A DNA stretch of 64,000 bases from an uncultured Paracoccaceae bacterium (GCA_938005545.1 CALKXV010000031.1:1-64000), one strand, 5' to 3'. Shown: positions 16,881-26,600, numbered from the stretch's first letter. Notes: generated by a model not told the origin, from the sequence alone. Numbers and translations: made by a program.

Positions 16881-16889
16881 TTATGCACA
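16881..16889 (+). promoter_or_regulatory. second DnaA box TTATGCACA upstream of ftsZ
   Basis: A second exact TTATNCACA match in the same orientation, 174 bases after the first and 156 bases before the ftsZ ATG. Two perfect boxes in 0.2 kb are more than chance alone readily gives. Confidence 0.6.
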
Positions 16890-17044
16890 AAAAAATGCCA
16901 TATTTCGTGGTTTCGGCTTCGAATCGGGGTGACCTCGCGAATGCCTTTGGGTAAGGTCATGCTCATCCAGCAGTCGGCCTCTTTGGCCGTAAAGATCGCA
17001 CTTCTGCCCGGTGGTGCGGCGAAAACAAACAGGCGGACGAACCT

Positions 17045-18598
17045 ATGACATTGAATTTGACAGTGCCCTCCCACGAAGAACTAAAACCACGTATTACAGT
17101 GTTTGGTGTGGGCGGTGCCGGCGGTAACGCCGTCAACAACATGATTGAAAAAAAACTCGAAGGCGCGGAATTTGTCGTCGCCAACACGGACGCGCAAGCG
17201 CTTCAGGGCAGCCACGCAACGACCAAAATCCAAATGGGTGTTCGTGTTACCGAAGGTTTGGGCGCAGGTGCGCGACCTTCGGTTGGAGCCGCGGCCGCTG
17301 AAGAAACCATCGAAGAAATCGTTGACCAACTGGCGGGCGCGCATATGTGCTTTATCACCGCGGGTATGGGCGGCGGCACTGGCACGGGAGCGGCGCCGAT
17401 CATTGCGCAGGCTGCACGCGAGTTGGGAGTTTTGACCGTTGGCGTTGTAACAAAGCCATTCCAGTTTGAAGGTGCCAAGCGCATGCGTCAGGCCGAAGAA
17501 GGCATTGATGCGCTGCAAAAGATGGTCGATACACTGATCATCATTCCGAACCAGAATTTGTTTCGTCTGGCGAATGAAAAGACTACATTCACCGAAGCTT
17601 TCAGCATGGCCGACGATGTTTTGCACCAAGGTGTGAAGGGCGTGACCGATCTGATGGTGCGCCCGGGATTGATCAACCTTGATTTCGCGGACGTTCGTTC
17701 AGTCATGGATGAAATGGGCAAAGCCATGATGGGCACAGGCGAGGCCGAAGGCGAGGATCGTGCAATTCAGGCGGCGGAAAAAGCCATTGCGAACCCACTT
17801 TTGGACGAAATCAGCCTGAAGGGCGCGAAAGGTGTGTTGATCAACATCACCGGTGCCGAAGATTTGACATTGTTCGAACTGGACGAAGCCGCCAACCGCA
17901 TCCGGGAAGAAGTCGACGCCGATGCAAACATCATCGTCGGTTCGACACTGGATACGTCAATGCAGGGCGAAATGCGGGTCAGCGTTGTGGCAACCGGTAT
18001 TGATGCAGAAGCTCAGGTTCAAGCACCTCCGACACGCACCCATGTGATGTCCGAGCCGGTTTCACAACATGCGCCAGTCCCTGCCGCACCTGCGTACGAG
18101 CAGGCAGCAGTTGCTCAGGCTTATGCCGAACCTGCTGCTCAAGAAGAGCCCAGTCTTTTCGAAGGCTTGGAGCCCGCTGCGGCCCAAGCGACTGAAGATG
18201 GCTTGCCAGCACCTGCCTATCAGCCCCAGCCCGCAGCTGTCGATGCATATGGACGTCCAGTAGCCGGTACACCGACACCTGAGGCTCTGGCGCGGCTCGA
18301 ACGCGTAACTGGCCGTGCACCCGGTTCAATGAACAGCCATGTTCCAGGCGAGGCACGCTATGTACCGCCCGCACAGCAGGCGCCGGCAATGGAAGAAGCT
18401 GAACGTCCCCGATTTGGGATTAATACTTTGATCACACGTATGGCAGGTGGTGTCGCAAACGCTGATGGGGCTGCCGATACGCCGCGTCAACAGCCATCGC
18501 TTGGTCGCCCGGCACAGCAGCAGCCCGCCGCACCTCAGTTGAGCGAAGATCAAGAGCGGATTGAAATCCCCGCTTTCTTGCGCCGACAAGCCAACTAA
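17045..18598 (+). CDS. ftsZ: cell division GTPase FtsZ
   Basis: Tubulin-like GTPase that forms the Z ring. Residues 1-320 hold the GTPase core: nucleotide site [13 protein letters not shown], tubulin signature GGGTGTG (109-115), and the T7-loop region [12 protein letters not shown] Pro/Ala/Gln-rich linker of about 180 residues follows, longer than in enterobacteria (total 517) and usual for alphaproteobacteria. The conserved C-terminal peptide [11 protein letters not shown] (507-517) binds FtsA and other partners. Transcribed alone from the upstream control region and ended by the terminator at 18622. Confidence 0.98.
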   Translation: MTLNLTVPSHEELKPRITVFGVGGAGGNAVNNMIEKKLEGAEFVVANTDAQALQGSHATTKIQMGVRVTEGLGAGARPSVGAAAAEETIEEIVDQLAGAHMCFITAGMGGGTGTGAAPIIAQAARELGVLTVGVVTKPFQFEGAKRMRQAEEGIDALQKMVDTLIIIPNQNLFRLANEKTTFTEAFSMADDVLHQGVKGVTDLMVRPGLINLDFADVRSVMDEMGKAMMGTGEAEGEDRAIQAAEKAIANPLLDEISLKGAKGVLINITGAEDLTLFELDEAANRIREEVDADANIIVGSTLDTSMQGEMRVSVVATGIDAEAQVQAPPTRTHVMSEPVSQHAPVPAAPAYEQAAVAQAYAEPAAQEEPSLFEGLEPAAAQATEDGLPAPAYQPQPAAVDAYGRPVAGTPTPEALARLERVTGRAPGSMNSHVPGEARYVPPAQQAPAMEEAERPRFGINTLITRMAGGVANADGAADTPRQQPSLGRPAQQQPAAPQLSEDQERIEIPAFLRRQAN

Positions 18599-18621
18599 TC
18601 AGGCGAAAGTTCACTCCCACT

Positions 18622-18649
18622 GGGTCGGTCTTTGTGCCGGCCCTTTTTC
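18622..18649 (+). terminator. rho-independent terminator after ftsZ
   Basis: GGGTCGG (18622-18628) pairs with CCGGCCC (18637-18643), one G-T wobble, loop of 8, followed by TTTTT. Confidence 0.8.
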
Positions 18650-18728
18650 TATTCGGGCAGGGATGCCATTGTTTACATACAGGAACAAACTGTTTGCATA
18701 TTGACAACGCATTGATAAATAACAGTTA

Positions 18729-18736
18729 TTAACCAT
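18729..18736 (+). promoter_or_regulatory. CtrA-like half-site TTAACCAT before the pilus-type genes
   Basis: TTAACCAT is the CtrA half-site seen in Caulobacter promoters; here it is continued as TTAACCATTAAT in an AT-rich tract 128 bases before the TadG-like start. CtrA control of pili is known in the class; its action here is inferred. Confidence 0.4.
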
Positions 18737-18863
18737 TAATATCGGGCATATGCCTTATACTGGTCACGATCTCCTCCCACTAAAGACATTCTGAACCGCG
18801 ACTGTGAAGTCCAGGCCGCAATTGCGGACACAAATGTGAATGTTTTATGAAGGGGAGACTGTG

Positions 18864-20663
18864 ATGCTGCGAGAAACACGCACCGCCTGGGGGGCGGCTC
18901 AACAAAAGGCCGATCAGTTTCGGAGGAAAGAGGACGGATCACTGATCGTGTTCTCGCTTTTCATTTTCATGGCTATGATCGTGTTCGGGGGCGTCGCTGT
19001 AGACTTGATGCTTTATGAAAACCGCCGAACACACGTTCAAAACTCGACCGATCGCGCAGTGCTTGCGGCGGCCAACTTGGACCAAACAGTTGATTCAAAG
19101 ATGGTCGTGGTCGATTATCTGGCGAAAGTCGGTATCTACATCAGCGAAGACGACGTCACCGTCAACGAAATTACTTCAGGCGGCCTTGTAACGGGCCGTC
19201 AAGTGGCGGTGAACGTTGCTGGTGGTTTTGACACGCTTTTGATGAACCTGGTTGGTGTCGAAACCCTTCCATATGCCGCTGCCTCGGAAGCCGAAGAATC
19301 AGTAAGAGACATTGAAGTGTCACTAGTTTTGGATGTCTCCGGCTCGATGGGCGCCAATCAGAAGCTTGAGAATATGCAGACGGCCGCCAAGGAATTCTTG
19401 GGTGATATTCTTGAGACCTCAGAAGACAACCGGGTCTCGGTGTCTTTGGTGCCTTACTCTACTCAGGTGTCGGCTGGTCCAGAATTGTTGGCCGAAATCG
19501 CTACCGAGCATAGCCATGATTATTCACATTGTGTGAATTTTGAGCAAGACGACTTTCAAACAACCTCACTGCAGCGTTGGCGTCCGGAAATCAATAACGC
19601 TGGTGACCCTGTGTACGAGCTTGATGAATTCGGAGTGCCAATCGTGAATGAAGAAGGCGAAACCATTCCAGTGCTTGAAATCGTACCGCTGTCGCAAACT
19701 GCATCCTTTGACCCCTGGAGAAGCTATCAGGGAGGTAGGGACGAAATGGGGTTGCTTTATCCGGTATGCCGATTTGATAACGACAACCTGGACATCACGC
19801 CATGGTCCAATAACGTCACGGCCTTGCAGAACCAAATCGACGCTTTGGAAGCCAATGGTAACACGTCAATTGACGTCGCCATGAAGTGGGGCACCGCGTT
19901 ACTTGATCCCTCTATGAATGGCACATTAAACAACTTAATTTCCAATCCTGACGTTGAGATTGATCCAGAATTCTCTGCACGGCCACATCCCCATGACTTT
20001 GATGATGCTTTGAAGTTCATCGTTGTGATGACGGATGGGATCAACACGACTCAATACAAATTGAAGGACAAATATAAGGAAGGCCTTAGCCCCTATGTTA
20101 TGGAAGACGATGGCGACATTCTGGTTCGTGAAGAAGACGACCCGGAAGACGTCATCGGTCCCAAAGACATGGTTAACGGATCTGACGACTTGGTTCAAAG
20201 TTTTAGGGAGCCCGGCAATCGCGATGGAAACGGCGGTAGCAACGAAGAATATTACAACGTGTCGCTAAAAAGCTGGAAGAATGCGGCCAATATTGATGAG
20301 CCAGTTCAGCAATTGTCTTGGTTGGACGCGTGGCACAGAATGCCGGTTTCGCGCAGAGCCTTTGCTATCTACCATCAGGGTACCACCTACGTTGGAGATC
20401 ACTTCTATAATGCGCTTTCTGAGCCCGTTAAAAAAATCGAACAAGACGAAAAAAACGCAAATCTGGCAAACATTTGTCAGGCAGCAAAAGATGCTGGTGT
20501 CGTGGTCTTTGCGATCGGCTTTGAAGTTACAGATCAATCTGCGGACGTCATGCGCGGATGTGCATCATCGGTGAACCACTTTTACCGGGTAGAGGGTTTG
20601 GACATCGAAACGGCTTTCGCTTCGATTGCAAACCAGATCAATCAGCTGAAGTTGACTCAATGA
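18864..20663 (+). CDS. TadG-like pilus assembly protein with von Willebrand A domain
   Basis: A 599-residue envelope protein. A basic leader is followed by a single hydrophobic segment at about 27-50 (SLIVFSLFIFMAMIVFGGVA) in the TadE/TadG style, then the YENRRTHVQNSTDRAVLAAA stretch typical of TadG, then a vWA domain with metal-binding DVSGSM (Asp157, Ser159, Ser161) and a later VMTDG. Members sit with Flp/Tad pilus genes and are exported; the vWA domain binds metal and protein partners. AAGGGGAG lies 6 bases before ATG 18864. First gene of a three-gene operon. Confidence 0.88.
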   Translation: MLRETRTAWGAAQQKADQFRRKEDGSLIVFSLFIFMAMIVFGGVAVDLMLYENRRTHVQNSTDRAVLAAANLDQTVDSKMVVVDYLAKVGIYISEDDVTVNEITSGGLVTGRQVAVNVAGGFDTLLMNLVGVETLPYAAASEAEESVRDIEVSLVLDVSGSMGANQKLENMQTAAKEFLGDILETSEDNRVSVSLVPYSTQVSAGPELLAEIATEHSHDYSHCVNFEQDDFQTTSLQRWRPEINNAGDPVYELDEFGVPIVNEEGETIPVLEIVPLSQTASFDPWRSYQGGRDEMGLLYPVCRFDNDNLDITPWSNNVTALQNQIDALEANGNTSIDVAMKWGTALLDPSMNGTLNNLISNPDVEIDPEFSARPHPHDFDDALKFIVVMTDGINTTQYKLKDKYKEGLSPYVMEDDGDILVREEDDPEDVIGPKDMVNGSDDLVQSFREPGNRDGNGGSNEEYYNVSLKSWKNAANIDEPVQQLSWLDAWHRMPVSRRAFAIYHQGTTYVGDHFYNALSEPVKKIEQDEKNANLANICQAAKDAGVVVFAIGFEVTDQSADVMRGCASSVNHFYRVEGLDIETAFASIANQINQLKLTQ

Positions 20664-21208
20664 CCCAAGTATTGCGAAATCTATACAAAGGGCTGCGCCG
20701 CCTTGGCTTAAGCGAAGCTGGCGCAGCGACCGTCGAGTTTGTCATTGTCTTTCCGTTCTTTGTCGGGGTTTTCGTCTCGGCCTATGAAGTTGCAATCATG
20801 AACATGCGCGCCGTGATGCTTGAGCGGGCGACCGACATTGTTATTCGTGAAATCCGATTGAGTGGCGGCGATGACCTAAACTATGATATTGTGCTCGGTG
20901 CGATTTGTGATCGCGCTCCGATCATTCCAGATTGTGAAAGCGCGACAAAGATCGAGCTTCAGACTGTCGATACAACGACGTGGAGCGGATTGACCGGGAA
21001 TGTTGATTGCATCAAAGCTGACTTGAAAATTCAACCACCGCTTAGATTTCGCAACGGTGCCGAAAACGAAATGATGCTAATGCGCGTATGTTCAATTGTT
21101 CGGCCGCTCTTTCCGAACTTTGGGGTGGGACGCAGTATCCCGAAGGACGAAACCGGTGATTTTTATAAAATCATTGCTTCGACCGCATTTGTTAACGAAC
21201 CGCAGTAG
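20660..21208 (+). CDS. TadE/TadG-family pseudopilin-like protein
   Basis: A 182-residue protein with an N-terminal prepilin-like segment: GLSEAGAATVEFVIVFPFFVGVF, a short hydrophobic stretch after a Gly/Glu motif that resembles a TadE processing site. Two or three Cys pairs occur in the exported part (ICDRAPIIPDC, DCIKAD). The ATG overlaps the upstream stop (ATGA), so it is coupled to the TadG-like gene. A minor pseudopilin of a Tad pilus is the best guess; no pilin, ATPase or secretin genes are nearby. Confidence 0.85.
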   Translation: MTQVLRNLYKGLRRLGLSEAGAATVEFVIVFPFFVGVFVSAYEVAIMNMRAVMLERATDIVIREIRLSGGDDLNYDIVLGAICDRAPIIPDCESATKIELQTVDTTTWSGLTGNVDCIKADLKIQPPLRFRNGAENEMMLMRVCSIVRPLFPNFGVGRSIPKDETGDFYKIIASTAFVNEPQ

Positions 21209-21217
21209 GAGAATAAC

Positions 21218-21820
21218 ATGAGACTTCAGACTGCATTCAAGCGAAATATCCGTGACGAGCATGGCAGTTTCTCCATAGAAGCTATTCTAATGTTTCCGCT
21301 TTTGGGTTGGGCCTTTATTGCGATGTTCGTCTTTTTTGAGGGACTGCGCGAAAGCAATATCAACCTCAAAGCCACCTATACCGTCAGTGACCTTCTTTCC
21401 CGTACAGAAGATGAACTCATCACCCTTGAATATCTGGCTGGCATGCACCGCATCTATACATGGCTATCTCGCTCGGGGCTGCCCGTTCAGCTGCGCGTTA
21501 CGGCCATTCGTTACGATGAAGCGGAAAACGAGCACACAAAGATGTGGTCGGAAGGTGTTGGCATCGAAGGTTTGAGTCAGGCCTCCATTGCTTCGGAGGT
21601 CTCACCCCACGTACCGATCTTGGCGGATCAGGCGTGGGCGATCGTGGTTGAAAGCTGGACCACTTACGAACCGATTATCGACGTTGGTTTGGACAATACC
21701 GAGCTTTACAACATTGTAGTGACTGCGCCGCGTTTTGCGGGAAAATTGGAGTTTGAAGGTTTTGGTGACGGAACAGGGACGATACACGACGATGAAACAG
21801 GCGACCCCGGCGAAGTCTAG
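21218..21820 (+). CDS. TadE-like pseudopilin protein
   Basis: A 200-residue protein built like the previous one: basic start, then DEHGSFSIEAILMFPLLGWAFIAMFVFF (Gly-x3-Ile-Glu processing-like site and hydrophobic helix at about 15-45). The exported part is acidic and ends in a glycine-rich tail. Nine bases after the upstream gene with AGGAG in front of ATG. Ends the operon, followed by a terminator. Confidence 0.85.
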   Translation: MRLQTAFKRNIRDEHGSFSIEAILMFPLLGWAFIAMFVFFEGLRESNINLKATYTVSDLLSRTEDELITLEYLAGMHRIYTWLSRSGLPVQLRVTAIRYDEAENEHTKMWSEGVGIEGLSQASIASEVSPHVPILADQAWAIVVESWTTYEPIIDVGLDNTELYNIVVTAPRFAGKLEFEGFGDGTGTIHDDETGDPGEV

Positions 21821-21850
21821 CCTATCGCAGGAAGCGAATCACAATTTAGG

Positions 21851-21873
21851 GGGCTGGGAAACCAGCCCTTTTT
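21851..21873 (+). terminator. terminator after the pilus-type operon
   Basis: GGGCTGG (21851-21857), loop GAAA, CCAGCCC (21862-21868), then TTTTT. Confidence 0.88.
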
Positions 21874-22054
21874 CCTTGTTTAACAGGTGTTAATGGCCTC
21901 AAGACCGCCGTCGAGGCAGCAAACCGCCGATATGTAACAGTCATGTTTCAGGATGTTGCAATCATTGTGTTGAGGACGCTCGGCTGTCGGATTAGCTAAC
22001 ATCAGTCAGACCAATAAAAGATAGGCAGGCTGGCGTAACAAGTGGGACAAACCC

Positions 22055-22978
22055 TTGCAAACGACGATTAAATCCACGGTTGTTTTTACCGGGACAGGAC
22101 TTCACACGGGTCGGAATGTGCGGGTTTCCGTGCATCCTGCGTCTGCCGAGTATGGTATTTGGTTTCGCCGAACTGATGTGGAAAACCACGATCCATTAAT
22201 CCCCGCCAAGTGGAACAGGGTTTCGAATACCGAGCTTAATACCAGGATTTCGAACGACGACGGCGTCTGCGTGTCCACGATTGAACATCTGATGGCGGCT
22301 TTGGCCGGATGTGGCGTCCACAATGCGCTGGTCGAAATCAACGGTCCGGAAGTTCCTTTGCTGGACGGATCTTCGGCCCCTTTCGTGGCTGGAATTCTCG
22401 CGCGAGGTGTTCGCCGATTGGATATGCCGGTACGCGCCATCCGTGTGCTGCGACCGATCCATGTGCGCCAAGGCGATGCCATGGTTACGCTAATGCCTTC
22501 TGATGATTTGAAAATCGATTTCGAAATCGATTTTTCCGACAGTGTCATAGGCCGCCAGGAAAAGAGCCTGAACATGGCGAATGGCGCGTTTGTGCACGAA
22601 CTTTGCAACAGCCGGACCTTTTGTCGAAAGGCCGACATCGACCAGATGCGTGAACGTGGCTTGATTGCGGGCGGGTCAATGAGTTCAGCTGTGGTCGTAG
22701 ACGGCGAAAATGTCGTCACACCGGGCGGAATGCGCCACGTTGACGAACCTGTACGCCATAAAATGCTGGATGCTTTGGGCGACCTCGCATTGGCAGGCGC
22801 GCCTATTTTGGGCCGTTATGTCGGGTATCGCGCTGGGCATGCGATGACAAATCAACTGCTGCGGGCGCTGTTTGCAGACCCCACGGCCTTTGAGATGGTT
22901 GAATGTAGCGCCGAAATGACAAAACGTCTTCCCGGAGCGGGATTAAAAAGCGCTGATGTCTCAACAATTGCTGCGTAA
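22055..22978 (+). CDS. lpxC: UDP-3-O-acyl-N-acetylglucosamine deacetylase
   Basis: Zinc enzyme for the committed step of lipid A synthesis; 307 residues. MQTTIKSTVVFTGTGLHTG is the standard LpxC start, which places the initiator at the TTG at 22055 with GTGGGA a few bases upstream; no ATG fits. The zinc ligands are in STIEHLMAAL (His78) and in HKMLDALGDLALAG near residue 235 (His/Asp). Leads into bamD and recN. Confidence 0.96.
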   Translation: MQTTIKSTVVFTGTGLHTGRNVRVSVHPASAEYGIWFRRTDVENHDPLIPAKWNRVSNTELNTRISNDDGVCVSTIEHLMAALAGCGVHNALVEINGPEVPLLDGSSAPFVAGILARGVRRLDMPVRAIRVLRPIHVRQGDAMVTLMPSDDLKIDFEIDFSDSVIGRQEKSLNMANGAFVHELCNSRTFCRKADIDQMRERGLIAGGSMSSAVVVDGENVVTPGGMRHVDEPVRHKMLDALGDLALAGAPILGRYVGYRAGHAMTNQLLRALFADPTAFEMVECSAEMTKRLPGAGLKSADVSTIAA

Positions 22979-23065
22979 ACACGTCGTTGCGATAAAACGC
23001 TAAAACCGTTTTGCACCGCTTACTTACCGTGTTACTTAGCGTTCCGGCGCCGAAGTGGTGAGGGC

Positions 23066-23923
23066 ATGACGAAGACGCGTAATTGGGGACTGGGTTTGGC
23101 AAGAATTTTTGCCGCCGGAGCACTGGTGGCTATGCTGTCGGGCTGTGCAATCTTTAGCCAAAGTGAAGATGAACGACCCTTGGAGAGCTTTTCTGCGGAA
23201 GAGTTGTTCCGGCAGGGCGAATTCAACTTGGAAGAAGGCAGCCGCGAAGACGCAGCTTCGCTCTTTGGTGAAGTTGAACGCCTATATCCCTATTCTGAAT
23301 GGGCTCGCCGGGCGCTTGTGATGCAGGCCTATACCTATCACCTGGAACGCGACTATGAATCTGCGCGTGGTTCAGCACAGCGGTTTCTGAACATCTATCC
23401 TGCGGATGATGACGCGGCTTGGGCTCAGTACATTTTGGCGCTGTCCTATTATGATCAGATTGATGACGTGGGCCGAGATCAGGGTCTGACGTTTCAGGCG
23501 CTACAATCGTTGCGTGAAGTGATCGAAACCTACCCTGACAGTGAATTCGCGCGCTCTTCCATATTGAAATTTGACTTGGCCTTTGACCATTTGGCAGGCA
23601 AGGAAATGGAAATTGGGCGCTATTACCTGCGTCGTGGGAATTATATTGCTGCAATCAACCGGTTCCGTGTCGTTGTTGAAGACTTTCAAACCACCAGCCA
23701 GACACCGGAAGCTTTGCACAGGTTGGTCGAAGCCTATCTTGCCCTTGGCCTTACGGACGAAGCCCAGACGGCGGGCGCGATCCTCGGTTTCAATTTTCGC
23801 AGCACAGATTGGTATCAAGACAGCTTTGATTTGTTGACCGCTCGGGGATTGAAACCCGAACCGCGCGGGAACGGTATATTGGCACAGATTTATCGCCAGA
23901 CCGTTCTCGGCGAATGGCTTTGA
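23066..23923 (+). CDS. bamD: outer membrane assembly lipoprotein BamD
   Basis: A 285-residue lipoprotein of the BAM complex that inserts beta-barrel proteins. Signal peptide with lipobox LSGC (Cys27). Tetratricopeptide repeats follow: AEELFRQGEFNLEEG, LVMQAYTYHLERDYESARGSA, DEFARSS-type helices and YYLRRGNYIAAINRF. Directly upstream of recN, the usual order after lpxC in this group. Confidence 0.95.
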   Translation: MTKTRNWGLGLARIFAAGALVAMLSGCAIFSQSEDERPLESFSAEELFRQGEFNLEEGSREDAASLFGEVERLYPYSEWARRALVMQAYTYHLERDYESARGSAQRFLNIYPADDDAAWAQYILALSYYDQIDDVGRDQGLTFQALQSLREVIETYPDSEFARSSILKFDLAFDHLAGKEMEIGRYYLRRGNYIAAINRFRVVVEDFQTTSQTPEALHRLVEAYLALGLTDEAQTAGAILGFNFRSTDWYQDSFDLLTARGLKPEPRGNGILAQIYRQTVLGEWL

Positions 23924-23933
23924 CGGCTCGAAG

Positions 23934-25583
23934 ATGCTGAGAAGTCTCGATATCCGGGACATGCTGATCATCGACCGGCTTGAGTTGTCGTTGGCACCTG
24001 GTTTGAACGTTCTGACAGGCGAAACCGGGGCTGGTAAATCCATCTTGTTGGATGCACTTGGCTTTGTGCTTGGCTGGCGTGGCCGTGCTGAATTGGTCCG
24101 TGAAGGCGCCGATCAAGGCGAAGTGATTGCCGAATTTGATCTGCCTGCGGGTCATCCCGCCTATGTGGTTCTGGATGAAGCCGGGTTGACGGCGGAAGAT
24201 GGGCTGATCATTCGACGTGTGAATGCCAAGGATGGTCGAAAGACTGCGTGGGTCAATGACAGGCGTGTGTCGGGGGACGTGTTGCGGCAATTGTCGGATT
24301 GTCTGGTCGAACTTCATGGTCAACACGATGATCGTGGGCTTTTGAATCCGCGCGGACATCGACAGCTTTTGGACCTTTTCGGCGATCTTGATGATCAAGT
24401 GGCCCGTTGCCGTGTCGCATGGCGCGATCTGCAAGGGGCCCGGGCAGCTTTGGCCGAAGCCGAAACACGGCTGGCCGAGGTGCGCGACGAGGAAGACTTT
24501 TTGCGCCATTCGGTCGCCGAAATGGACAAAGTTGCCCCCGAAGTTGGTGAAGACGCGAGCTTGGATACCCAGCGGCGCTTGATGCAAGCGGCTGAGAAAA
24601 TTCGCGAAGACGTTCTGAAAGCCCGCGATGCGTTGGGGGGCACAGGGGCCGAAGGCCCGATGCGTGATGCGGCCCGTTGGTTGGCAGGTGCCGCCGCTGA
24701 AGCTGAGGGGACATTGGATGACGCCATGGCCGCCTTGGATCGGGCCTTGGAAGAGTTAGGCGAGGCCGAGCAAGGTGTTGCCGGGGCTTTGGATCGTTTG
24801 GCTTTTGATTCTGGCGAGTTAGAACAGGTCGAGGAACGTCTGTTTGCCATCCGGGGCTTGTCGCGCAAACACTCGGTTCAGCCTGACGACTTGCCAAGGT
24901 TGGGCGATGATCTGCGCGCACGTCTTGCGACGCTGGACGAGGGGGCGGGTGATCTGAAAACCTTTCGTCAAGCGGTATCCGAGGCTGCGTCAGTTTACGA
25001 CGATGCCGCCGATTTGCTTGGGGCAGCGAGGGCGCGCGCAGCCGAAACACTGGACAAGGCAATGGCAAAGGAATTGCCGCCGTTGAAAATGGAGCGCGCC
25101 AGTTTTTCCACCGAAATTTCCCAAGACGATGACGGACCCGAAGGTCGCGACCGTGTGGCGTTCACTGTGGCGACCAATCCCGGTGCACCAGCAGGTGCAT
25201 TGAATAAAATCGCATCAGGTGGGGAACTTAGCCGGTTTTTGCTGGCGCTAAAGGTGTGCCTGACTGCGGATACTGATGGCTTGACGATGATCTTTGATGA
25301 AATTGACCGGGGCGTTGGCGGTGCAACGGCGGATGCGGTCGGTCGCCGATTGGAAGCCTTGGCGGGCGGGTCTCAGGTGTTGGTTGTCACACACAGCCCA
25401 CAGGTCGCCGCGCGCGCAGCCCATCACTGGCGGGTGGAAAAAAAGGTAACCTCTGGCGTAACGTTGAGCCGGGTCGTGGCCTTGTCGGAAACAGATCGGG
25501 TGGACGAATTGGCGCGCATGTTGGCGGGCGACACGGTTACAGACGAAGCACGTGCCGCCGCAAAGGCATTGTTAGAGGCTTAG
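23934..25583 (+). CDS. recN: DNA repair protein RecN
   Basis: SMC-like ATPase for double-strand break repair; 549 residues. Walker A GETGAGKS (29-36), ELHGQHDDRGL near residue 125, a central coiled coil (residues about 155-360) and the C-terminal SGGELSRFLLALK signature with DEIDRGVGG Walker B and TLNKIASGG context. Ten bases after bamD. It converges with the next gene with only 3 bases between, so no separate terminator is seen. Confidence 0.96.
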   Translation: MLRSLDIRDMLIIDRLELSLAPGLNVLTGETGAGKSILLDALGFVLGWRGRAELVREGADQGEVIAEFDLPAGHPAYVVLDEAGLTAEDGLIIRRVNAKDGRKTAWVNDRRVSGDVLRQLSDCLVELHGQHDDRGLLNPRGHRQLLDLFGDLDDQVARCRVAWRDLQGARAALAEAETRLAEVRDEEDFLRHSVAEMDKVAPEVGEDASLDTQRRLMQAAEKIREDVLKARDALGGTGAEGPMRDAARWLAGAAAEAEGTLDDAMAALDRALEELGEAEQGVAGALDRLAFDSGELEQVEERLFAIRGLSRKHSVQPDDLPRLGDDLRARLATLDEGAGDLKTFRQAVSEAASVYDDAADLLGAARARAAETLDKAMAKELPPLKMERASFSTEISQDDDGPEGRDRVAFTVATNPGAPAGALNKIASGGELSRFLLALKVCLTADTDGLTMIFDEIDRGVGGATADAVGRRLEALAGGSQVLVVTHSPQVAARAAHHWRVEKKVTSGVTLSRVVALSETDRVDELARMLAGDTVTDEARAAAKALLEA

Positions 25584-25586
25584 CGA

Positions 25587-26600
25587 TTAGGCCCGACGAC
25601 GTCGGCGACGAACTGGTTGGTCAGGCGCATTCGCTTCGGTGCCATCGAAAGGTGACGAAAACCCGCCGAGCGTTTCCGCGATCTTTTCAAGGGACGGACG
25701 TTCGCCTTTGGGCCGATTTTCCAACGCATCCCGCATTAACCGCAAATGATCCGGCATGGTGCCACAGCAGCCGCCAATGATCGTTGCGCCGCAATCGCGG
25801 GCGAGCGCAGCGTAGTCGGCCATTAGTTCTGGCGTGCCGTCATAGTGAATATGACCGTCAACGTATTTCGGAATGCCAGCATTGCCTTTCGCGATAATCG
25901 GGCGATTGGTGCCGACAACGGAAAAACCAAGTACCGTGCGCAATAGATCAGAAGCGCCGACGCCGCAATTCGCACCAAAAGCGACCGGTGGAGTCTGTAC
26001 GCGTTCAACCAGATCGACCATGGCCGCGCTCGTCACGCCCATCATTGACCGACCGGCCGTGTCAAAGCTCATCGTGCCGCACCATGGCATACCCGCAAGG
26101 CCTGCGGCTTCGCTGGCTGCGCGGTATTCTTCGGGCGCACTAATCGTTTCGACCCAAAGGACGTCCGCTCCGCCGTCTTTCAGGCCTTCGGCTTGTTCGT
26201 GAAACATTTCAACCGCAATCGCGTGGCTGAGTGGGCCAAGAGGTTCAAAAATTTCGCCCGTCGGGCCCATGGAACCCGCGACAATCACGTCTCGGCCAGA
26301 CGCATCCGCGACCTCGCGACCAATGGCGGCACCGGCCCGGTTCAATTCGTGCACACGGTCCTGCCCATCATGCAGTTTCAGGCGTGCGACATTTCCCCCA
26401 AAGGTGTTGGTCAGAAACAGATCGCTGCCTGCGTCAACCGCGCCTTTGTAAAGCGCGGTGATTTCGCTGGTGCGTTCTATATTCCAGAATTCGGGTGCGT
26501 CGCCTGCGGCCAAACCCATGTTGAACAGGTTCGTTCCTGTCGCCCCATCGGCTAAAATCCAGTCGTGTGAAGCGAGGTATGCGCTGAGCCTATCGGTCAT
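25587..26600 (-). CDS. bmt: betaine--homocysteine S-methyltransferase
   Basis: Zinc-dependent methyl transfer to homocysteine, giving methionine; 337 residues. The homocysteine-binding TIM barrel begins WILADGATGTNLF and has zinc cysteines in GANCGVG (Cys212) and GGCCGT (Cys278/279). The Arg-rich tail (PVRRRRRRA) is unusual but short. ATG 26600 with AAAGGA 7 bases upstream is preferred to the longer frame. Glycine betaine is the probable methyl donor in this bacterial group, which would connect it with the MttB-like and corrinoid genes in this window; methylcobalamin or another donor is not excluded. Confidence 0.88.
   Translation of the reverse strand: MTDRLSAYLASHDWILADGATGTNLFNMGLAAGDAPEFWNIERTSEITALYKGAVDAGSDLFLTNTFGGNVARLKLHDGQDRVHELNRAGAAIGREVADASGRDVIVAGSMGPTGEIFEPLGPLSHAIAVEMFHEQAEGLKDGGADVLWVETISAPEEYRAASEAAGLAGMPWCGTMSFDTAGRSMMGVTSAAMVDLVERVQTPPVAFGANCGVGASDLLRTVLGFSVVGTNRPIIAKGNAGIPKYVDGHIHYDGTPELMADYAALARDCGATIIGGCCGTMPDHLRLMRDALENRPKGERPSLEKIAETLGGFSSPFDGTEANAPDQPVRRRRRRA

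Larger units (their letters stand above)
16540..17044. promoter_or_regulatory. 505-base control region between ftsZ and the opposing gene
   Basis: No gene is visible here. It contains an inverted repeat GTTAACG-AA-CGTTAAC (16608-16623) with two TTAA boxes like spaced CtrA half-sites, further GTTAAC/TTAA motifs (e.g. 16722-16726), two exact DnaA boxes listed separately, and GAATC (GANTC) sites at 16694-16698 and near 16920. The layout matches cell-cycle control of ftsZ known in Caulobacter, where CtrA and DnaA act; here it is inferred from motifs. Long leader (over 100 bases) before the ftsZ ATG. Confidence 0.6.
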
